DNA of 64,000 bases from Methylobacter tundripaludum SV96 (GTDB lineage: Bacteria > Pseudomonadota > Gammaproteobacteria > Methylococcales > Methylomonadaceae), in assembly GCF_000190755.2 (NCBI RefSeq), contig NZ_JH109153.1, positions 929,872-993,871 of the forward strand, written 5' to 3'. A model generated the notes under the pieces. The model saw only the letters and a list, made by a program, of their open reading frames with translations. It was not told the origin of the DNA and searched no databases. A program made the translations under genes and the position numbers. Below are positions 1-9,180 of the stretch, in pieces. The first letter of the stretch is position 1. Each line of letters begins with the position of its first letter.

Positions 1-1
1 G

Positions 2-820
2 CTGACTGAAGTGCTGGAGCTGCTGCAACATCAGCCGGAACTGGAGCGGCATCTGGCCGAATTGGAACAGGAGATTGACGCCAAAACCATAGACCTGGAA
101 AAAAGCCGACTTGAGCTGGAGGCTGAAAATGCGCTGGTTGCAACGGAACTAAGCCCGGAACAGCTGGATGCCCAGCTGAAAAGCGTGACCGAGAAACTGG
201 CAATAGCTGGCCTGGAAACGCAACGTCTGGAACAGTTGTTGAACGAGCAAAAACAACTGAAACAGAAGGCCGATGCAATCCTGATTCAATTACAGGATCA
301 AGAGGAAATTGCCCGTCTGTGCGGCGCCGAAGCCGCTCAACTAGCCGAGGAAAGCGGCATGGCTTTTCGTCGTCGGGTTCAACAACGGGTCGCCGATCGG
401 CTATTGTCCCAAACCAATGCCGTGCTGGAAAAAGTCAGCGGCCGTTATTATCTCCGGCAAATGCCCAGCGATCAGGGTTTGGCGTTGGAAGTTGAAGATA
501 CTTATCAAGACAATGCGCGCCGACTGCCCAAGACTTTGTCCGGCGGCGAGAGTTTTGTGGTGAGCCTGGCGCTGGCGCTGGGACTTTCGGAATTGGCCAA
601 TAACGGCAAGTCCGTGGATTCGTTATTTCTCGATGAAGGCTTTGGTAACCTGGACTCGGAAACGCTTTACACGGTCATCAGCACCCTGGAAGGCTTGCAA
701 ACCCACGGCAAAACCGTCGGTGTTATTTCTCATGTTGAAGGTGTGCAAAAGCGCTTTAAAGCCCAGCTGCAAGTCGTCAAGAAACCTAATGGCATGGGGA
801 TGTTGAAGCAGGTGTCATAA
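2..820 (+). CDS. sbcC: SbcC exonuclease large subunit, C-terminal fragment
   Basis: This is the 3' end of an SbcC gene; the frame stays open to the left edge, so the true start lies outside the window. SbcC is the SMC-like ATPase partner of the SbcD nuclease and processes hairpins and DNA double-strand ends. The visible part starts in a glutamate- and leucine-rich coiled coil and continues into the C-terminal ATPase lobe. That lobe has the ABC signature LSGGESF, the Walker B/D-loop stretch SLFLDEGFGNLD about 30 residues later, and the switch histidine in GVISHVEG. All expected C-lobe motifs are present and the end is normal for the family. The Walker A lobe and zinc hook are not in the window. 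sbcD would be expected upstream. Confidence 0.9.
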   Translation: MTEVLELLQHQPELERHLAELEQEIDAKTIDLEKSRLELEAENALVATELSPEQLDAQLKSVTEKLAIAGLETQRLEQLLNEQKQLKQKADAILIQLQDQEEIARLCGAEAAQLAEESGMAFRRRVQQRVADRLLSQTNAVLEKVSGRYYLRQMPSDQGLALEVEDTYQDNARRLPKTLSGGESFVVSLALALGLSELANNGKSVDSLFLDEGFGNLDSETLYTVISTLEGLQTHGKTVGVISHVEGVQKRFKAQLQVVKKPNGMGMLKQVS

Positions 821-904
821 GCTTGCTCAACACAGCAGGACCCAGTATTGACTCCCCTGCTTTATCATGCCCTGAAATCGGCTGGAGCTAATCTGTCCAA
901 ATCA

Positions 905-2248
905 TCACGCAAAATAAACACCCCATTTCATGCCGCCCAGCGCTTCGCTCTTTTTGCCTTCCAATAATCCGCCCAATAATCCGACTAATTCGTAGACGAC
1001 GGCCATGCCGATACCGTGCCCATGAATATTTTCGTCGGCGCGGACGCCTCTTTTTAAAATTTCCGCCAGTTTTCCGGCAGGGATTCCCGGCCCGTCGTCT
1101 TCAATCTCCAGCAACACCGCAAAATTCCGCCTGCCTTTGCGCGCATTCAGGGTAACGCTGACTTTGACCGTGCTACGACACCACTTGCAGGCGTTATCCA
1201 TCAGGTTCCCGGCTATTTCGTACAGGTCGCCTTCGTCATAATAAATCAGGCTTTGTTCCGGCACAGCCATATCGAAACGGATGTTTTTATCGATATAAAC
1301 CTTACCCAGCGACGCGCTTATTTTTTTGATAATCAGCGACAAATCCACGGCGCCGGTGGTTTTATGTTCGCCCTTTGCCGCTGCCCGTTGTAATTGATAC
1401 TCGACGATTTCATCCATACGGAAAATCTGTTCCTTTACCGTCTCCTTGTTTACGCTGAAAGATTCGGCGCAGCCGCGCAATATCGACAGCGGCGTTTTCA
1501 GGCTGTGCGCCAGATCCGCCAAGGCATTGCGATAACGTTCCAGATGCGCCCGCTCACTGTTGATGAAGGCGTTAAGATTACCGGCAAGACTTTCCAGTTC
1601 CGTTGCATAGTCGCCGTCTAAATGGGTTTTGCGCCCCTTTTCTATCGCCTCAAGATCTTTCACGATAATCCGCAAAGGCTTTATGCTCCAGCGCAACAAG
1701 GCCAGTTGAATAAATATCAGCACCAGGCCTAGAGCCAATAACCAGACTCTTAAGGTTTCTCTAAACCGCTCCACCTGATTGCTGACGAACTGGGCATCTT
1801 CAGTTACGGTAAAGATATATTCGCGTTCTACACCGACTACATTTTTCCAGATGACCGCGTAATGCAATGCGTAACGCCCGTGTTCAGCCAACAAAAATGC
1901 GGAATTGCCCGCGCTTAATTCCGGCGGGGGCGTTACATTAAGTCCGATAGCCGACGGCGAACGCCATACCAGATTTTTTTTTGCCGAGTGTATAAAACCG
2001 TAAAGACCGGAACCTGGGGTTGCAAACTGCGGTTCCGGCAAGTTGGTCGGCATGCTTAAATCACCGGAGTTTTTAAGCTCGGCGGCCGACAGCAGCGAAT
2101 ACACATAAACCTGCAACTTTTCCTTTAATGCCTGTTCGGCGCTCTCCCGAAAGCCCTGTTCAAGCACCACCGAAGCCAGCGCGAAAAATGCGGCAAGCAC
2201 CAGTCCGGCGGAAACCAGCAATCGAAAGCTTAATGATTTAACCTGCAT
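905..2248 (-). CDS. PhoQ-like sensor histidine kinase
   Basis: Membrane sensor kinase of 447 residues. A first membrane helix (about 8-28), a periplasmic domain of about 135 residues and a second helix (about 166-187) are followed by a linker and the kinase core. The H box is DLAHSLKTPLS with the predicted phosphorylated His248. The N box contains NLMDNACKWC (about 348-357), G1 is DDGPGIP (384-390) and G2 is GHGIGMAVV (410-418). The H-box and N-box wording is typical of the PhoQ group. It lies about 80 bp downstream of the OmpR-family regulator on the same strand, so the two are very likely a cognate pair transcribed regulator first. The signal (Mg2+, cationic peptides or another) cannot be read from sequence. 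Confidence 0.85.
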   Translation of the reverse strand: MQVKSLSFRLLVSAGLVLAAFFALASVVLEQGFRESAEQALKEKLQVYVYSLLSAAELKNSGDLSMPTNLPEPQFATPGSGLYGFIHSAKKNLVWRSPSAIGLNVTPPPELSAGNSAFLLAEHGRYALHYAVIWKNVVGVEREYIFTVTEDAQFVSNQVERFRETLRVWLLALGLVLIFIQLALLRWSIKPLRIIVKDLEAIEKGRKTHLDGDYATELESLAGNLNAFINSERAHLERYRNALADLAHSLKTPLSILRGCAESFSVNKETVKEQIFRMDEIVEYQLQRAAAKGEHKTTGAVDLSLIIKKISASLGKVYIDKNIRFDMAVPEQSLIYYDEGDLYEIAGNLMDNACKWCRSTVKVSVTLNARKGRRNFAVLLEIEDDGPGIPAGKLAEILKRGVRADENIHGHGIGMAVVYELVGLLGGLLEGKKSEALGGMKWGVYFA

Positions 2249-2327
2249 TCAAGGCCTTTAGGGATAATCGGAGGGTCATAAGTTCCTTCAAAAGAACTTA
2301 CTTTTCAAACATTACTTGAGAATCTAA

Positions 2328-3005
2328 TCAATCGCGTTTGGCGGAAATCAGGTAGCCTCGGCCACGCAGGGTTTCAATGGGCTTACGCGTCCCGTCGGGA
2401 TCGAGCTTTTTTCTCAATCGCCCGATAAAAACCTCAAGAACATTGCTATCCCGGTCAAAGTCTTCATCGTAAATGTGAGCGGTCAATACCGATTTTGAAA
2501 CCACTTCGCCCTTGCGGAACATCAGGTACTCCAGCACCTTGTATTCGTAAGCGGTTAATTCCTGCTTGACGCCGGATACGGTAACTTCCTGAGCCACGGT
2601 ATCCAGTTCGATATTGTCGTGGGTTAACACCGGATGGGCCACCCCGGCCGACCGCCTTATCAATGCGTTAATCCTGGCCTGCAACTCTTCATAATGAAAA
2701 GGTTTAACCAGGTAATCATCCGCTCCCGCTTCCAATCCTTCTACTTTTTCCTGCCAGCGACTACGGGCGGTTAAAATCAGGATGGGCACGGTCACTTTGT
2801 CTTTACGCAAGCGCTTGATCAGTTCGATGCCGGAAAAATCGGGCAGGCCGATGTCGATCACGGCCGCATCAATCGGATATTCCTTGCCCATGTAATAGCC
2901 GTCTTGGCCGGTGTGTGCGGTATCAACGGCAAAACCTTTATCGGCAAAGAACTGCTGAATTTGTTCGCAGAGTTTTACTTCATCTTCAACAACTAGAATG
3001 CGCAT
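2328..3005 (-). CDS. PhoP-like OmpR-family response regulator
   Basis: Two-domain response regulator of 225 residues. The receiver domain (about 1-115) shows the acidic pair in VVEDE, the phosphoacceptor Asp51 in VIDIGLPD, Thr79 in LILTAR and Lys101 in LVKPF. The second half is a winged-helix OmpR/PhoB DNA-binding domain ending in LRGRGYLIS, the usual C-terminal beta hairpin. It is transcribed just upstream of the PhoQ-like kinase and just downstream of a small PepSY gene, suggesting a three-gene unit. It should act as a phosphorylation-dependent transcription factor. Target genes are not evident here. Confidence 0.88.
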   Translation of the reverse strand: MRILVVEDEVKLCEQIQQFFADKGFAVDTAHTGQDGYYMGKEYPIDAAVIDIGLPDFSGIELIKRLRKDKVTVPILILTARSRWQEKVEGLEAGADDYLVKPFHYEELQARINALIRRSAGVAHPVLTHDNIELDTVAQEVTVSGVKQELTAYEYKVLEYLMFRKGEVVSKSVLTAHIYDEDFDRDSNVLEVFIGRLRKKLDPDGTRKPIETLRGRGYLISAKRD

Positions 3006-3023
3006 GTTTTTTGTCTGTCGAGC

Positions 3024-3284
3024 TTAGTTAACTAATTGGCCGGTTTCGGCATCGATTTTGTAATACCGGATACGTCCATCGGGGGTCAGCACTTTAATGA
3101 CATGCACTGCTTTGCCATCAATTATTTCTGTTTGCGCGCCCAGCACCTTGTTGTAGGTGCCTTCGATTATTTGTTTGGTCGCCTCGTCCAAACTGATGCT
3201 TGCCGGCTGGTTATTATCTGCAAAACAGCTATTGGAAAACAACAAGGCAACTATAACGGCTTTAAGCAAATTTCTCATGGGCAA
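3024..3284 (-). CDS. small secreted PepSY-like protein
   Basis: An 86-residue protein with a clear signal peptide (positively charged start, hydrophobic stretch AVIVALLF, likely cleavage after SCFA). The mature part resembles one PepSY domain: an N-terminal helix, then a strand pattern ending YYKIDAETGQLV, which is the usual close of that domain. It sits 18 bp upstream of the response regulator gene on the same strand. Small periplasmic PepSY proteins beside two-component genes are common and are thought to modulate the sensor or a protease; that role is inferred. Start chosen at the ATG that gives an intact signal peptide. Confidence 0.75.
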   Translation of the reverse strand: MPMRNLLKAVIVALLFSNSCFADNNQPASISLDEATKQIIEGTYNKVLGAQTEIIDGKAVHVIKVLTPDGRIRYYKIDAETGQLVN

Positions 3285-3330
3285 TCCAAGCTATCCGGGC
3301 ACAAAATGTTTGTTCAACGCAACGACAAAA

Positions 3331-3458
3331 ATAGAACGCGGATGGCGCAGATGATTATGATGAACGCGGATAACCTCAAAATGGCGATCAACTGATTTTT
3401 CCAGAATAATTCAAAAAATCTTATTCAATCATAAATATCCGCGTCATCTGCGTTCTAT
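3331..3458. repeat. long imperfect inverted repeat (ATAGAACGC...GATG family)
   Basis: Arms 3331-3360 and 3429-3458 are inverted copies matching at about 25 of 30 positions, with a 68-base centre. The arm core resembles a dispersed intergenic repeat seen in many environmental proteobacteria (ATCCGCG...CATCTGCGTTCTAT); that resemblance is from memory. It lies in the gap between sppA and the PepSY gene and could form a large cruciform or RNA hairpin. Confidence 0.75.
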
Positions 3459-3508
3459 TACTGAGTGCAAAGCATTTTAGCCGATCACCCTGAATCGATG
3501 CTGAACCT

Positions 3509-4474
3509 TTAGCGTAACGATGCGCCCTGAACCAGGCTGCCAATTACTTGCCCGAAAGATGCGCCCAATTTGCCTGCGATCTTATCCAGCAAATGCTCCT
3601 GCCGACTGAAATCAACCTGTGTTTCCGCGCCGATGAGTTCCTTGGCGACGTAATCCTGATTGCCGACGCCGTCAACTATGCCCAGTTTCACGCCTTCTTC
3701 GCCTGTCCAGACCAGTCCCGAAAACATGTCGGGATTTTCTTTAAGCCGGTCGCCGCGACCGGCTTTAACCGCGCCGATAAATTGCTGGTGCACTTGGTTT
3801 AGCAGACTTTGTATATACTGCGTTTCGTCTTCTTTGGATGGCGAAAAAGGATCAAGCATGGCTTTATGTGCGCCGGCCGTGAACAAGCGCCGCTCTACGC
3901 CCAGTTTTTGCATGCCATCGACAAAACCGAAGCCGTCCATCAGCACGCCTATGGAACCCACCAAGCTGGAAGGGTTCACAAAAATTTTATCGCTGGCCGA
4001 TACAATGAAGTAACAACCCGATGCGCAAATATCGCTGACCACGGCATAAATCGGCAACTCAGGATGTTCTTTTTTAATTTTCCTGATTTCCTCATACACA
4101 TAAGACGACTGGACGGGACTGCCGCCCGGCGAGTTGGCATGCAGGATAATGCCTTTGGTGTGCTTGTCTTTGACCGCATTTCTCAAGCTTTCGATAATAC
4201 TGTCTGCATTGGCCTCTTTGCCTTCGGCAATCATGCCGACCACATCGATAACGGCGGTATGATCTTTACTGTCAACGCCAATATCCTGCTTAAGCTTTGG
4301 ATACATAGCCACGCCGAACACGGCGATCAAATACACAAACATCAAACTCTTAAAAAAAACGCCCCAACGCCTTGCTCGGGTTTGCTCGGTGATTGCGGCC
4401 AGCGCCAGTTTTTCAATAACTTCCCGCTCCCAACCGGATTCCCGTGTAACTTCTGGTTTGTTCTGATTGTCCAT
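3509..4474 (-). CDS. sppA: SppA-type signal peptide peptidase (S49 serine protease)
   Basis: Short-form SppA of 321 residues, the length usual for the single-domain S49 enzymes rather than the 600-residue E. coli type. A membrane helix at about 42-58 anchors it to the inner membrane with the protease domain outside. The nucleophile region is ICASGCYFIVSAS with Ser152, and the general base is most likely Lys204 in TAGAHKAM. HANSPGGSP at about 112-120 is the conserved oxyanion segment. It degrades leftover signal peptides in the membrane. The gene lies directly downstream of the HAD phosphatase and rluC, an arrangement also known from Pseudomonas. Confidence 0.9.
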   Translation of the reverse strand: MDNQNKPEVTRESGWEREVIEKLALAAITEQTRARRWGVFFKSLMFVYLIAVFGVAMYPKLKQDIGVDSKDHTAVIDVVGMIAEGKEANADSIIESLRNAVKDKHTKGIILHANSPGGSPVQSSYVYEEIRKIKKEHPELPIYAVVSDICASGCYFIVSASDKIFVNPSSLVGSIGVLMDGFGFVDGMQKLGVERRLFTAGAHKAMLDPFSPSKEDETQYIQSLLNQVHQQFIGAVKAGRGDRLKENPDMFSGLVWTGEEGVKLGIVDGVGNQDYVAKELIGAETQVDFSRQEHLLDKIAGKLGASFGQVIGSLVQGASLR

Positions 4475-4480
4475 GCCTTG

Positions 4481-5134
4481 TTAACCTCTAATAATATTCA
4501 GTAATTCCGCAGGCTGCTGTAAGCACATCAACGGATTGTAGCGTTGCAAGATGTCTTCCGGATGCGCTCCGCACGACACCGCTATAGACGATATTTGGGC
4601 ATTCATCGCCATTTGCAAGTCATGGGTGGAATCGCCCACCATTAAACTCCGTTCATTCGCTGCCTGGGTATGCTGCATAATCTGATGCAGCATCAGCGGA
4701 TCCGGTTTAGAGGCGGTCTCATCGGAACAACGGGTGATGCAAAACAGCGCTTCCGTATCTGTCGCCTGTAATGCTTCCTGTAAGCCCGCTCTGGTTTTAC
4801 CGGTAGCAACGGCCAGTTGATAACCGGCCTGTTTCAGTTCCACCAACATATCGTAAACGCCGGGAAATAAATCGCCCCGATCCAGTTGTCTGGACAAATA
4901 CGTTTGCTGGTAGCAGTCCGTCAATTGCGTCAGCGTTTCCTGATCGACGCCGGGAAATAGCTTGGCGCAGGCGTTTGTTATGCTCAGGCCGATCACGTCT
5001 TTTGCCGCCTGGGGTTCGGGAATATCGCAGCCGCAGTGTTGCCCCGCCGTTTGCAGGCAATGTACGATCCAGTCTATCGAATCGATCAGGGTGCCGTCCC
5101 AGTCGAATATAATTAAATCAAACTTGTTCTTCAT
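4481..5134 (-). CDS. HAD-superfamily phosphatase (phosphoglycolate phosphatase-like)
   Basis: HAD hydrolase of 217 residues. Motif I is DWDGTLIDS with nucleophile Asp11 and acid/base Asp13, motif III is the lysine in SKPDPLML, and motif IV is VGDSTHDLQMA. A helical cap lies between motif I and motif II, as in the phosphoglycolate phosphatase and beta-phosphoglucomutase group. The start overlaps the end of rluC by 17 bp and the stop is 6 bp from sppA, so the three genes form one operon (rluC-HAD-sppA). The substrate cannot be decided from sequence. The rluC partnership suggests a housekeeping role, but that is inference. Confidence 0.85.
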   Translation of the reverse strand: MKNKFDLIIFDWDGTLIDSIDWIVHCLQTAGQHCGCDIPEPQAAKDVIGLSITNACAKLFPGVDQETLTQLTDCYQQTYLSRQLDRGDLFPGVYDMLVELKQAGYQLAVATGKTRAGLQEALQATDTEALFCITRCSDETASKPDPLMLHQIMQHTQAANERSLMVGDSTHDLQMAMNAQISSIAVSCGAHPEDILQRYNPLMCLQQPAELLNIIRG

Positions 5135-6077
5135 GTTTTAACAAATCTTCCAATGGCTGCGGCAAAGGCGCCAAAATGGTTAGCGGCTCCCCGGTAACAG
5201 GGTGTTGAAATTTTAATTTTTCCGCATGCAGGAACATGCGCTTATAGCCTCGGCCTTTAAATCCGCGATTAATGTCGTCCCGTCCATAACGCTCGTCACC
5301 GACGATCGGATGCCCAAGGCTCGCGGCGTGAACGCGTATTTGATGGGTGCGTCCGGTTTTTGGCGAGGCCTCAACCAGCGTCGAATCGCTAAATAACTTC
5401 ACGCGCCGAAACAGCGTCTCCGCCTCTTTGCCGGATTGGCTGATCACAACCATACGCTCACCGCCTTTGGCGACATTTTTTAGCAAGGGCGCAGTAACCA
5501 CCAGTTTTTTCCTCGCCCATTGCCCGGCCAGCAAGGCCAGATAGGTTTTATGGATGTGATTGTCGCGAAACAACTCATGCAGCAGTTTCAGGGCGCTACG
5601 TTTTTTGGCGATGATCAGACAACCGGAGGTATCTTTGTCGAGTCGATGCACCAGCTCTAAAAAATGCGCTTCGGGTCTTATCAGGCGCAGTCCTTCGATA
5701 ATCCCGGAACTCACGCCGCTGCCGCCATGCACAGCGAAACCTGCCGGTTTGTTGACGATCAGGAAACCCTCATCTTCAAACAAAATGCCCTGTTGCAATG
5801 CCGCTTGCAAACCCTGCGGAACATACGATTCTTCACTACGCTCGGCCACCCGGACCGGAGGAATTCTGACGATATCGCCTGCAACCAGACGGTATTTAAC
5901 ATCGACGCGCCCCTTATTAACCCGCACTTCACCTTTACGAACAATCCGGTAAATTCGGCTTTTAGGGACGCCCTTCAGGCGGGCAATTAAAAAATTATCC
6001 AATCGTTGATCGCAATTCTCTTCGGTAATTTCGACCAGTTGAACTTTGGGTGTTACGCTTTTTTCTTCACTATTCAT
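5118..6077 (-). CDS. rluC: 23S rRNA pseudouridine synthase RluC
   Basis: RluA-family pseudouridine synthase of 319 residues. An N-terminal S4 RNA-binding domain (about 22-75, starting CDQRLDNFL) is followed by the catalytic domain with HRLDKDTSG, where Asp147 is the nucleophile. The C-terminal KTGRTHQIRVH and HPIVGDERYG motifs are intact. Length and the S4 domain match RluC, which modifies positions 955, 2504 and 2580 of 23S rRNA in E. coli. It is divergent from rne, the same neighbourhood as in enterics and pseudomonads, which supports RluC over RluD. Confidence 0.93.
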   Translation of the reverse strand: MNSEEKSVTPKVQLVEITEENCDQRLDNFLIARLKGVPKSRIYRIVRKGEVRVNKGRVDVKYRLVAGDIVRIPPVRVAERSEESYVPQGLQAALQQGILFEDEGFLIVNKPAGFAVHGGSGVSSGIIEGLRLIRPEAHFLELVHRLDKDTSGCLIIAKKRSALKLLHELFRDNHIHKTYLALLAGQWARKKLVVTAPLLKNVAKGGERMVVISQSGKEAETLFRRVKLFSDSTLVEASPKTGRTHQIRVHAASLGHPIVGDERYGRDDINRGFKGRGYKRMFLHAEKLKFQHPVTGEPLTILAPLPQPLEDLLKHEEQV

Positions 6078-6578
6078 AGTGTAAATAATACCAGCATCTG
6101 CTTATGATTGATTCTTTAAATTGATGTATAGCAATAAGATTGCTATATTAAGCAAGTTTTTAATATAAAAAACATGCTTTTGCTCTGCGGTTTTCACTAA
6201 CAAAACTGCCCTGGAGCATTACTCGATGATGATTAACGTAGCGATAAATTACCACGCTGACTCATCATTGTAAGATTTTCGGGTTCATCGTTCGACCCTA
6301 GACGAACGATTTATAACTCCTGTCTAAGACGGAATTTACAATCAAGACTGAAGAAAGAATATTTATTTGCTTAGACTCTGTCCGTGCAACTATCCACGGT
6401 CTTCACCTAAGTGAAGAGCGGGATGCCCACTACAACACGCAGAAACGGCTCATTAAAGCCGTAAAAACTAAGCTATGTAGAAGCGGCTTTAGCAGCCCCC
6501 TCTACACAAACACGATGACCAAAACCAGTCTGTTCAGTAAAATCTGACCATGGAGCAGGAAACAACAAGGAATATTGA
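6078..6578. promoter_or_regulatory. rluC/rne divergent promoter region and long structured rne leader
   Basis: A 501-bp gap between divergent rluC and rne with no convincing open frame. The half nearest rne holds several short perfect stems: ATCGTTCG paired with CGAACGAT (6287-6294 with 6303-6310), CCGTG with CACGG (6382-6386 with 6395-6399), CTTCAC with GTGAAG (6401-6416), and a further pairing around 6451-6510. RNase E genes of enterics carry a leader of about 360 nt whose hairpins mediate autoregulated decay. Gene identity, leader length and hairpins make the same role likely here. The two promoters were not located precisely. Confidence 0.6.
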
Positions 6579-9038
6579 ATGAAAAGAATGCTTATCAACG
6601 CTACGCAACCGGAAGAACTGCGAGTCGCTTTGGTAGACGGTCAAAAACTGTATGATTTTGACATAGAAGTACCTTCGAAAGAACAAAAAAAGTCAAACAT
6701 TTACAAAGGGATAGTAACCCACGTAGAACCCAGCTTGGAAGCGGCCTTTGTAAACTACGGCGCTGAAAAACACGGCTTTTTACCTTTCAAAGAAATCTCT
6801 CCGCTCTACCGTCACCTGCAAGAAGGCGTCGAAAACGACGGCCGCCGTCCAGCCATAAAAGACCTGATTAAAGAAGGTCAGGAAATCGTTGTTCAAATTG
6901 AAAAAGAAGAACGCGGCAACAAAGGCGCAGCTTTAACCACCTATATTAGTTTGGCCGGCACCTATTTGGTGTTGATGCCCAACAATCCTAAAGCGGGCGG
7001 TATTTCGCGACGCATCGAAGGCGAAACCCGTAGCGACCTGCGTGAAGTCATGGCGGCGCTTGAGATCCCTGAAAGCATGGGACTCATTGTTAGAACGGCA
7101 GGATGCGGCAAAAATGTCGAAGAACTGCAATGGGACTTAAATTATTTACTGCAACTCTGGGAAGCCATAGAACGCTCTTCCAGCGAACAGTCCGCGCCGT
7201 TCCTGGTCTTTCAGGAAAGTAACGTTATCATCAGGGCTTTGCGCGACCATTTGCGCGGCAATATCGACGAGATATTGATCGACAATGAAGACGCCTTCAA
7301 ACTGGTGCAAAACTTCTTGAAACAAGTCATGCCGCACTTTTTGCCCAAGGCAAAACTGTATCAGGATGCCGTCCCCCTGTTTAACCGCTACCAGATCGAA
7401 TCCCAAATTGAAGTCGCTTACGGCCGTGAAGTTTCATTACCGTCGGGCGGTTCGATAGTCATCGATCATACCGAAGCGCTGACCTCCATCGACATCAACT
7501 CGGCACGCGCCACCAAAGGCAGCGACATCGAAGAAACCGCGCTGAACACCAATCTGGAAGCGGCCGATGAAATTGCCCGCCAACTAAGATTACGTGATTT
7601 GGGCGGCCTGTTTGTTATCGACTTCATCGACATGATGTCCAATAAGAACCAGAAAACCGTTGAAAACCATCTGCGTGACGCCCTTAAAATCGACCGCGCC
7701 CGCATTCAGACCAGCCGCATCTCGCGTTTCGGCCTGCTGGAAATGTCCAGACAAAGAATGCGTCCTTCGCTGGGCGACTCGACTCAACTGCCGTGTCCGC
7801 GCTGCAAAGGCCAGGGTACGATTCGTAATGTAGAGTCGGTCGCACTTTCCGTACTGCGTATTCTTGAAGAAGAAGCCATGAAGAAAGGCACGGAAAAAGT
7901 CATTGCCCACCTGCCTATCGAATGCGCGACTTTCCTGTTAAACGAAAAACGCAGCGCCATCGAGCAGATTGAAAACAGGCTGAAAGTCGGCATTGTGATC
8001 CTGCCCAGCAAGCATTTGGAAACACCGGCTTATGACATTGAGCGCATCAAGGAAAAAGAGTCCGGCGACGGTAAGGCCAGCTACTTACAGATCAAAGCGG
8101 AAGACATCACTATCCCTGAATTTGCCCAGCAAATAAAACCGAGCACCGCAAAAGCGGCAATCAAGGAATTCCTGCATGATTCCCCTGCACCGGTGCAAAG
8201 CAAGAATGAATCAGCCAGCCTGATCCAACGCTTCTGGCATAAACTTGTCGGCCCCAGTGCCAGCACAGAGCCTAAAGCAAAAGTAACGGCCGCCGTTCAA
8301 ACCACTGAAAGAATCAAACCGGTTGACGAGGGTCAACCGAGAAAAAACAGAGGTGACAGACAAGGACAGGGGCAAACTCAGGACCGAGGACGTGGCCGCG
8401 GACGAGGTCAAGGGCGCGGTCAACATCCGAGTCAGGAACAAGCTCAAGCGTCTGAACAAGTACAGGCGCCAAAACCAAAACCGGAACAAAATCCGGACGC
8501 ACCTCGTCCGAATCGTCCGCCGCGCGGTCAAGGTAGAAACGTAAAACGCAATCTCGACCCGGCTAATTTGCCTGTAGCAAAAACCGAAGCCGTTAAAAGT
8601 GAAGCGGTTGAAGTTAGCGAGATTGTTTCAAGCGCGCCTGAACTGGCTTCTGCTGCTGCCGGAGAACATCCCAAAAGAAACAATGCCAGAAGAGGGCCGA
8701 ATCGTAGAAGACCGCGTAATCCCAACTACAAAAAGCCTGAAACGGATGGCGATTCAAATAGCACGCATGAAGCGTCCAGCGAGAGCAACGACGAGTCGCG
8801 TCCGGCTCCCCGTTCTTATGACAATGACTTTGCAAAAAGAGCGGAAAGAACCGAACGCCCGGAATCCCCGGCTAATGTCCCCAGCCAGGATAACACCGGC
8901 AATCAGGATTCAGAAGCCAGAAAACCGGCGGCTACCGCTGAACCGGCTTCGGTTCCGGCTCCAACTCCAGCAGCACCAAAACCGGTTGTTGAAGCGGCGC
9001 CAAAACCAGCTGAAATGGTAAGGCAAGAAACGGAATAA
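6579..9038 (+). CDS. rne: ribonuclease E
   Basis: Essential endoribonuclease of mRNA decay and rRNA/tRNA processing, 819 residues. The catalytic half is complete: S1 domain (about 35-120), 5'-sensor and RNase H-like parts, DNase I-like domain with catalytic Asp305 ([10 protein letters not shown]) and Asp348 (FVIDFIDM), and zinc link Cys406 and Cys409 (CPRCKGQGT). After about residue 560 the protein turns low-complexity, rich in Arg, Gly, Gln and Pro with runs such as [14 protein letters not shown]. This is the disordered degradosome scaffold and RNA-binding region, shorter than in E. coli (1061 residues). The ATG is preceded by AAGGA. Its long leader suggests feedback control by RNase E itself. 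Confidence 0.95.
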   Translation: MKRMLINATQPEELRVALVDGQKLYDFDIEVPSKEQKKSNIYKGIVTHVEPSLEAAFVNYGAEKHGFLPFKEISPLYRHLQEGVENDGRRPAIKDLIKEGQEIVVQIEKEERGNKGAALTTYISLAGTYLVLMPNNPKAGGISRRIEGETRSDLREVMAALEIPESMGLIVRTAGCGKNVEELQWDLNYLLQLWEAIERSSSEQSAPFLVFQESNVIIRALRDHLRGNIDEILIDNEDAFKLVQNFLKQVMPHFLPKAKLYQDAVPLFNRYQIESQIEVAYGREVSLPSGGSIVIDHTEALTSIDINSARATKGSDIEETALNTNLEAADEIARQLRLRDLGGLFVIDFIDMMSNKNQKTVENHLRDALKIDRARIQTSRISRFGLLEMSRQRMRPSLGDSTQLPCPRCKGQGTIRNVESVALSVLRILEEEAMKKGTEKVIAHLPIECATFLLNEKRSAIEQIENRLKVGIVILPSKHLETPAYDIERIKEKESGDGKASYLQIKAEDITIPEFAQQIKPSTAKAAIKEFLHDSPAPVQSKNESASLIQRFWHKLVGPSASTEPKAKVTAAVQTTERIKPVDEGQPRKNRGDRQGQGQTQDRGRGRGRGQGRGQHPSQEQAQASEQVQAPKPKPEQNPDAPRPNRPPRGQGRNVKRNLDPANLPVAKTEAVKSEAVEVSEIVSSAPELASAAAGEHPKRNNARRGPNRRRPRNPNYKKPETDGDSNSTHEASSESNDESRPAPRSYDNDFAKRAERTERPESPANVPSQDNTGNQDSEARKPAATAEPASVPAPTPAAPKPVVEAAPKPAEMVRQETE

Positions 9039-9048
9039 CAAGCGGATC

Positions 9049-9092
9049 GGCGCGATTGGGGGGGCAAAACAACATTGCCCATCAATCGCGCC
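9049..9092 (+). terminator. hairpin after rne, possible terminator
   Basis: GGCGCGATTG at 9049-9058 pairs with CAATCGCGCC at 9083-9092, and GGGCAA with TTGCCC extends the stem inside. It starts 10 bp after the rne stop. No long T run follows, so it may protect the 3' end or act as a weak terminator rather than a classic intrinsic one. Confidence 0.4.
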
Positions 9093-9102
9093 AACTCAAA
9101 AT

Positions 9103-9165
9103 AATTCACCACGAAGACATGAAGTTCGCGAAGAAAATAAAAACTTCGTGTCTTCGTGGTGAATT
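9103..9165. repeat. inverted repeat, TTCACCACGAAGAC family, copy 1
   Basis: Arms 9103-9124 and 9144-9165 match at 21 of 22 positions around a 19-base centre. The same arm sequence recurs at 25427-25476, so this is a dispersed element. It lies between the convergent rne and dnaE genes and could end transcription from either side. Confidence 0.85.
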
Positions 9166-9180
9166 AATTCTAAATACTTT

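Noticed and set aside
3036-3395. Plus-strand open frames opposite the PepSY gene and in the inverted repeat
   Set aside because: They are antisense to a gene with a good signal peptide and domain ending, and run through a palindromic repeat.
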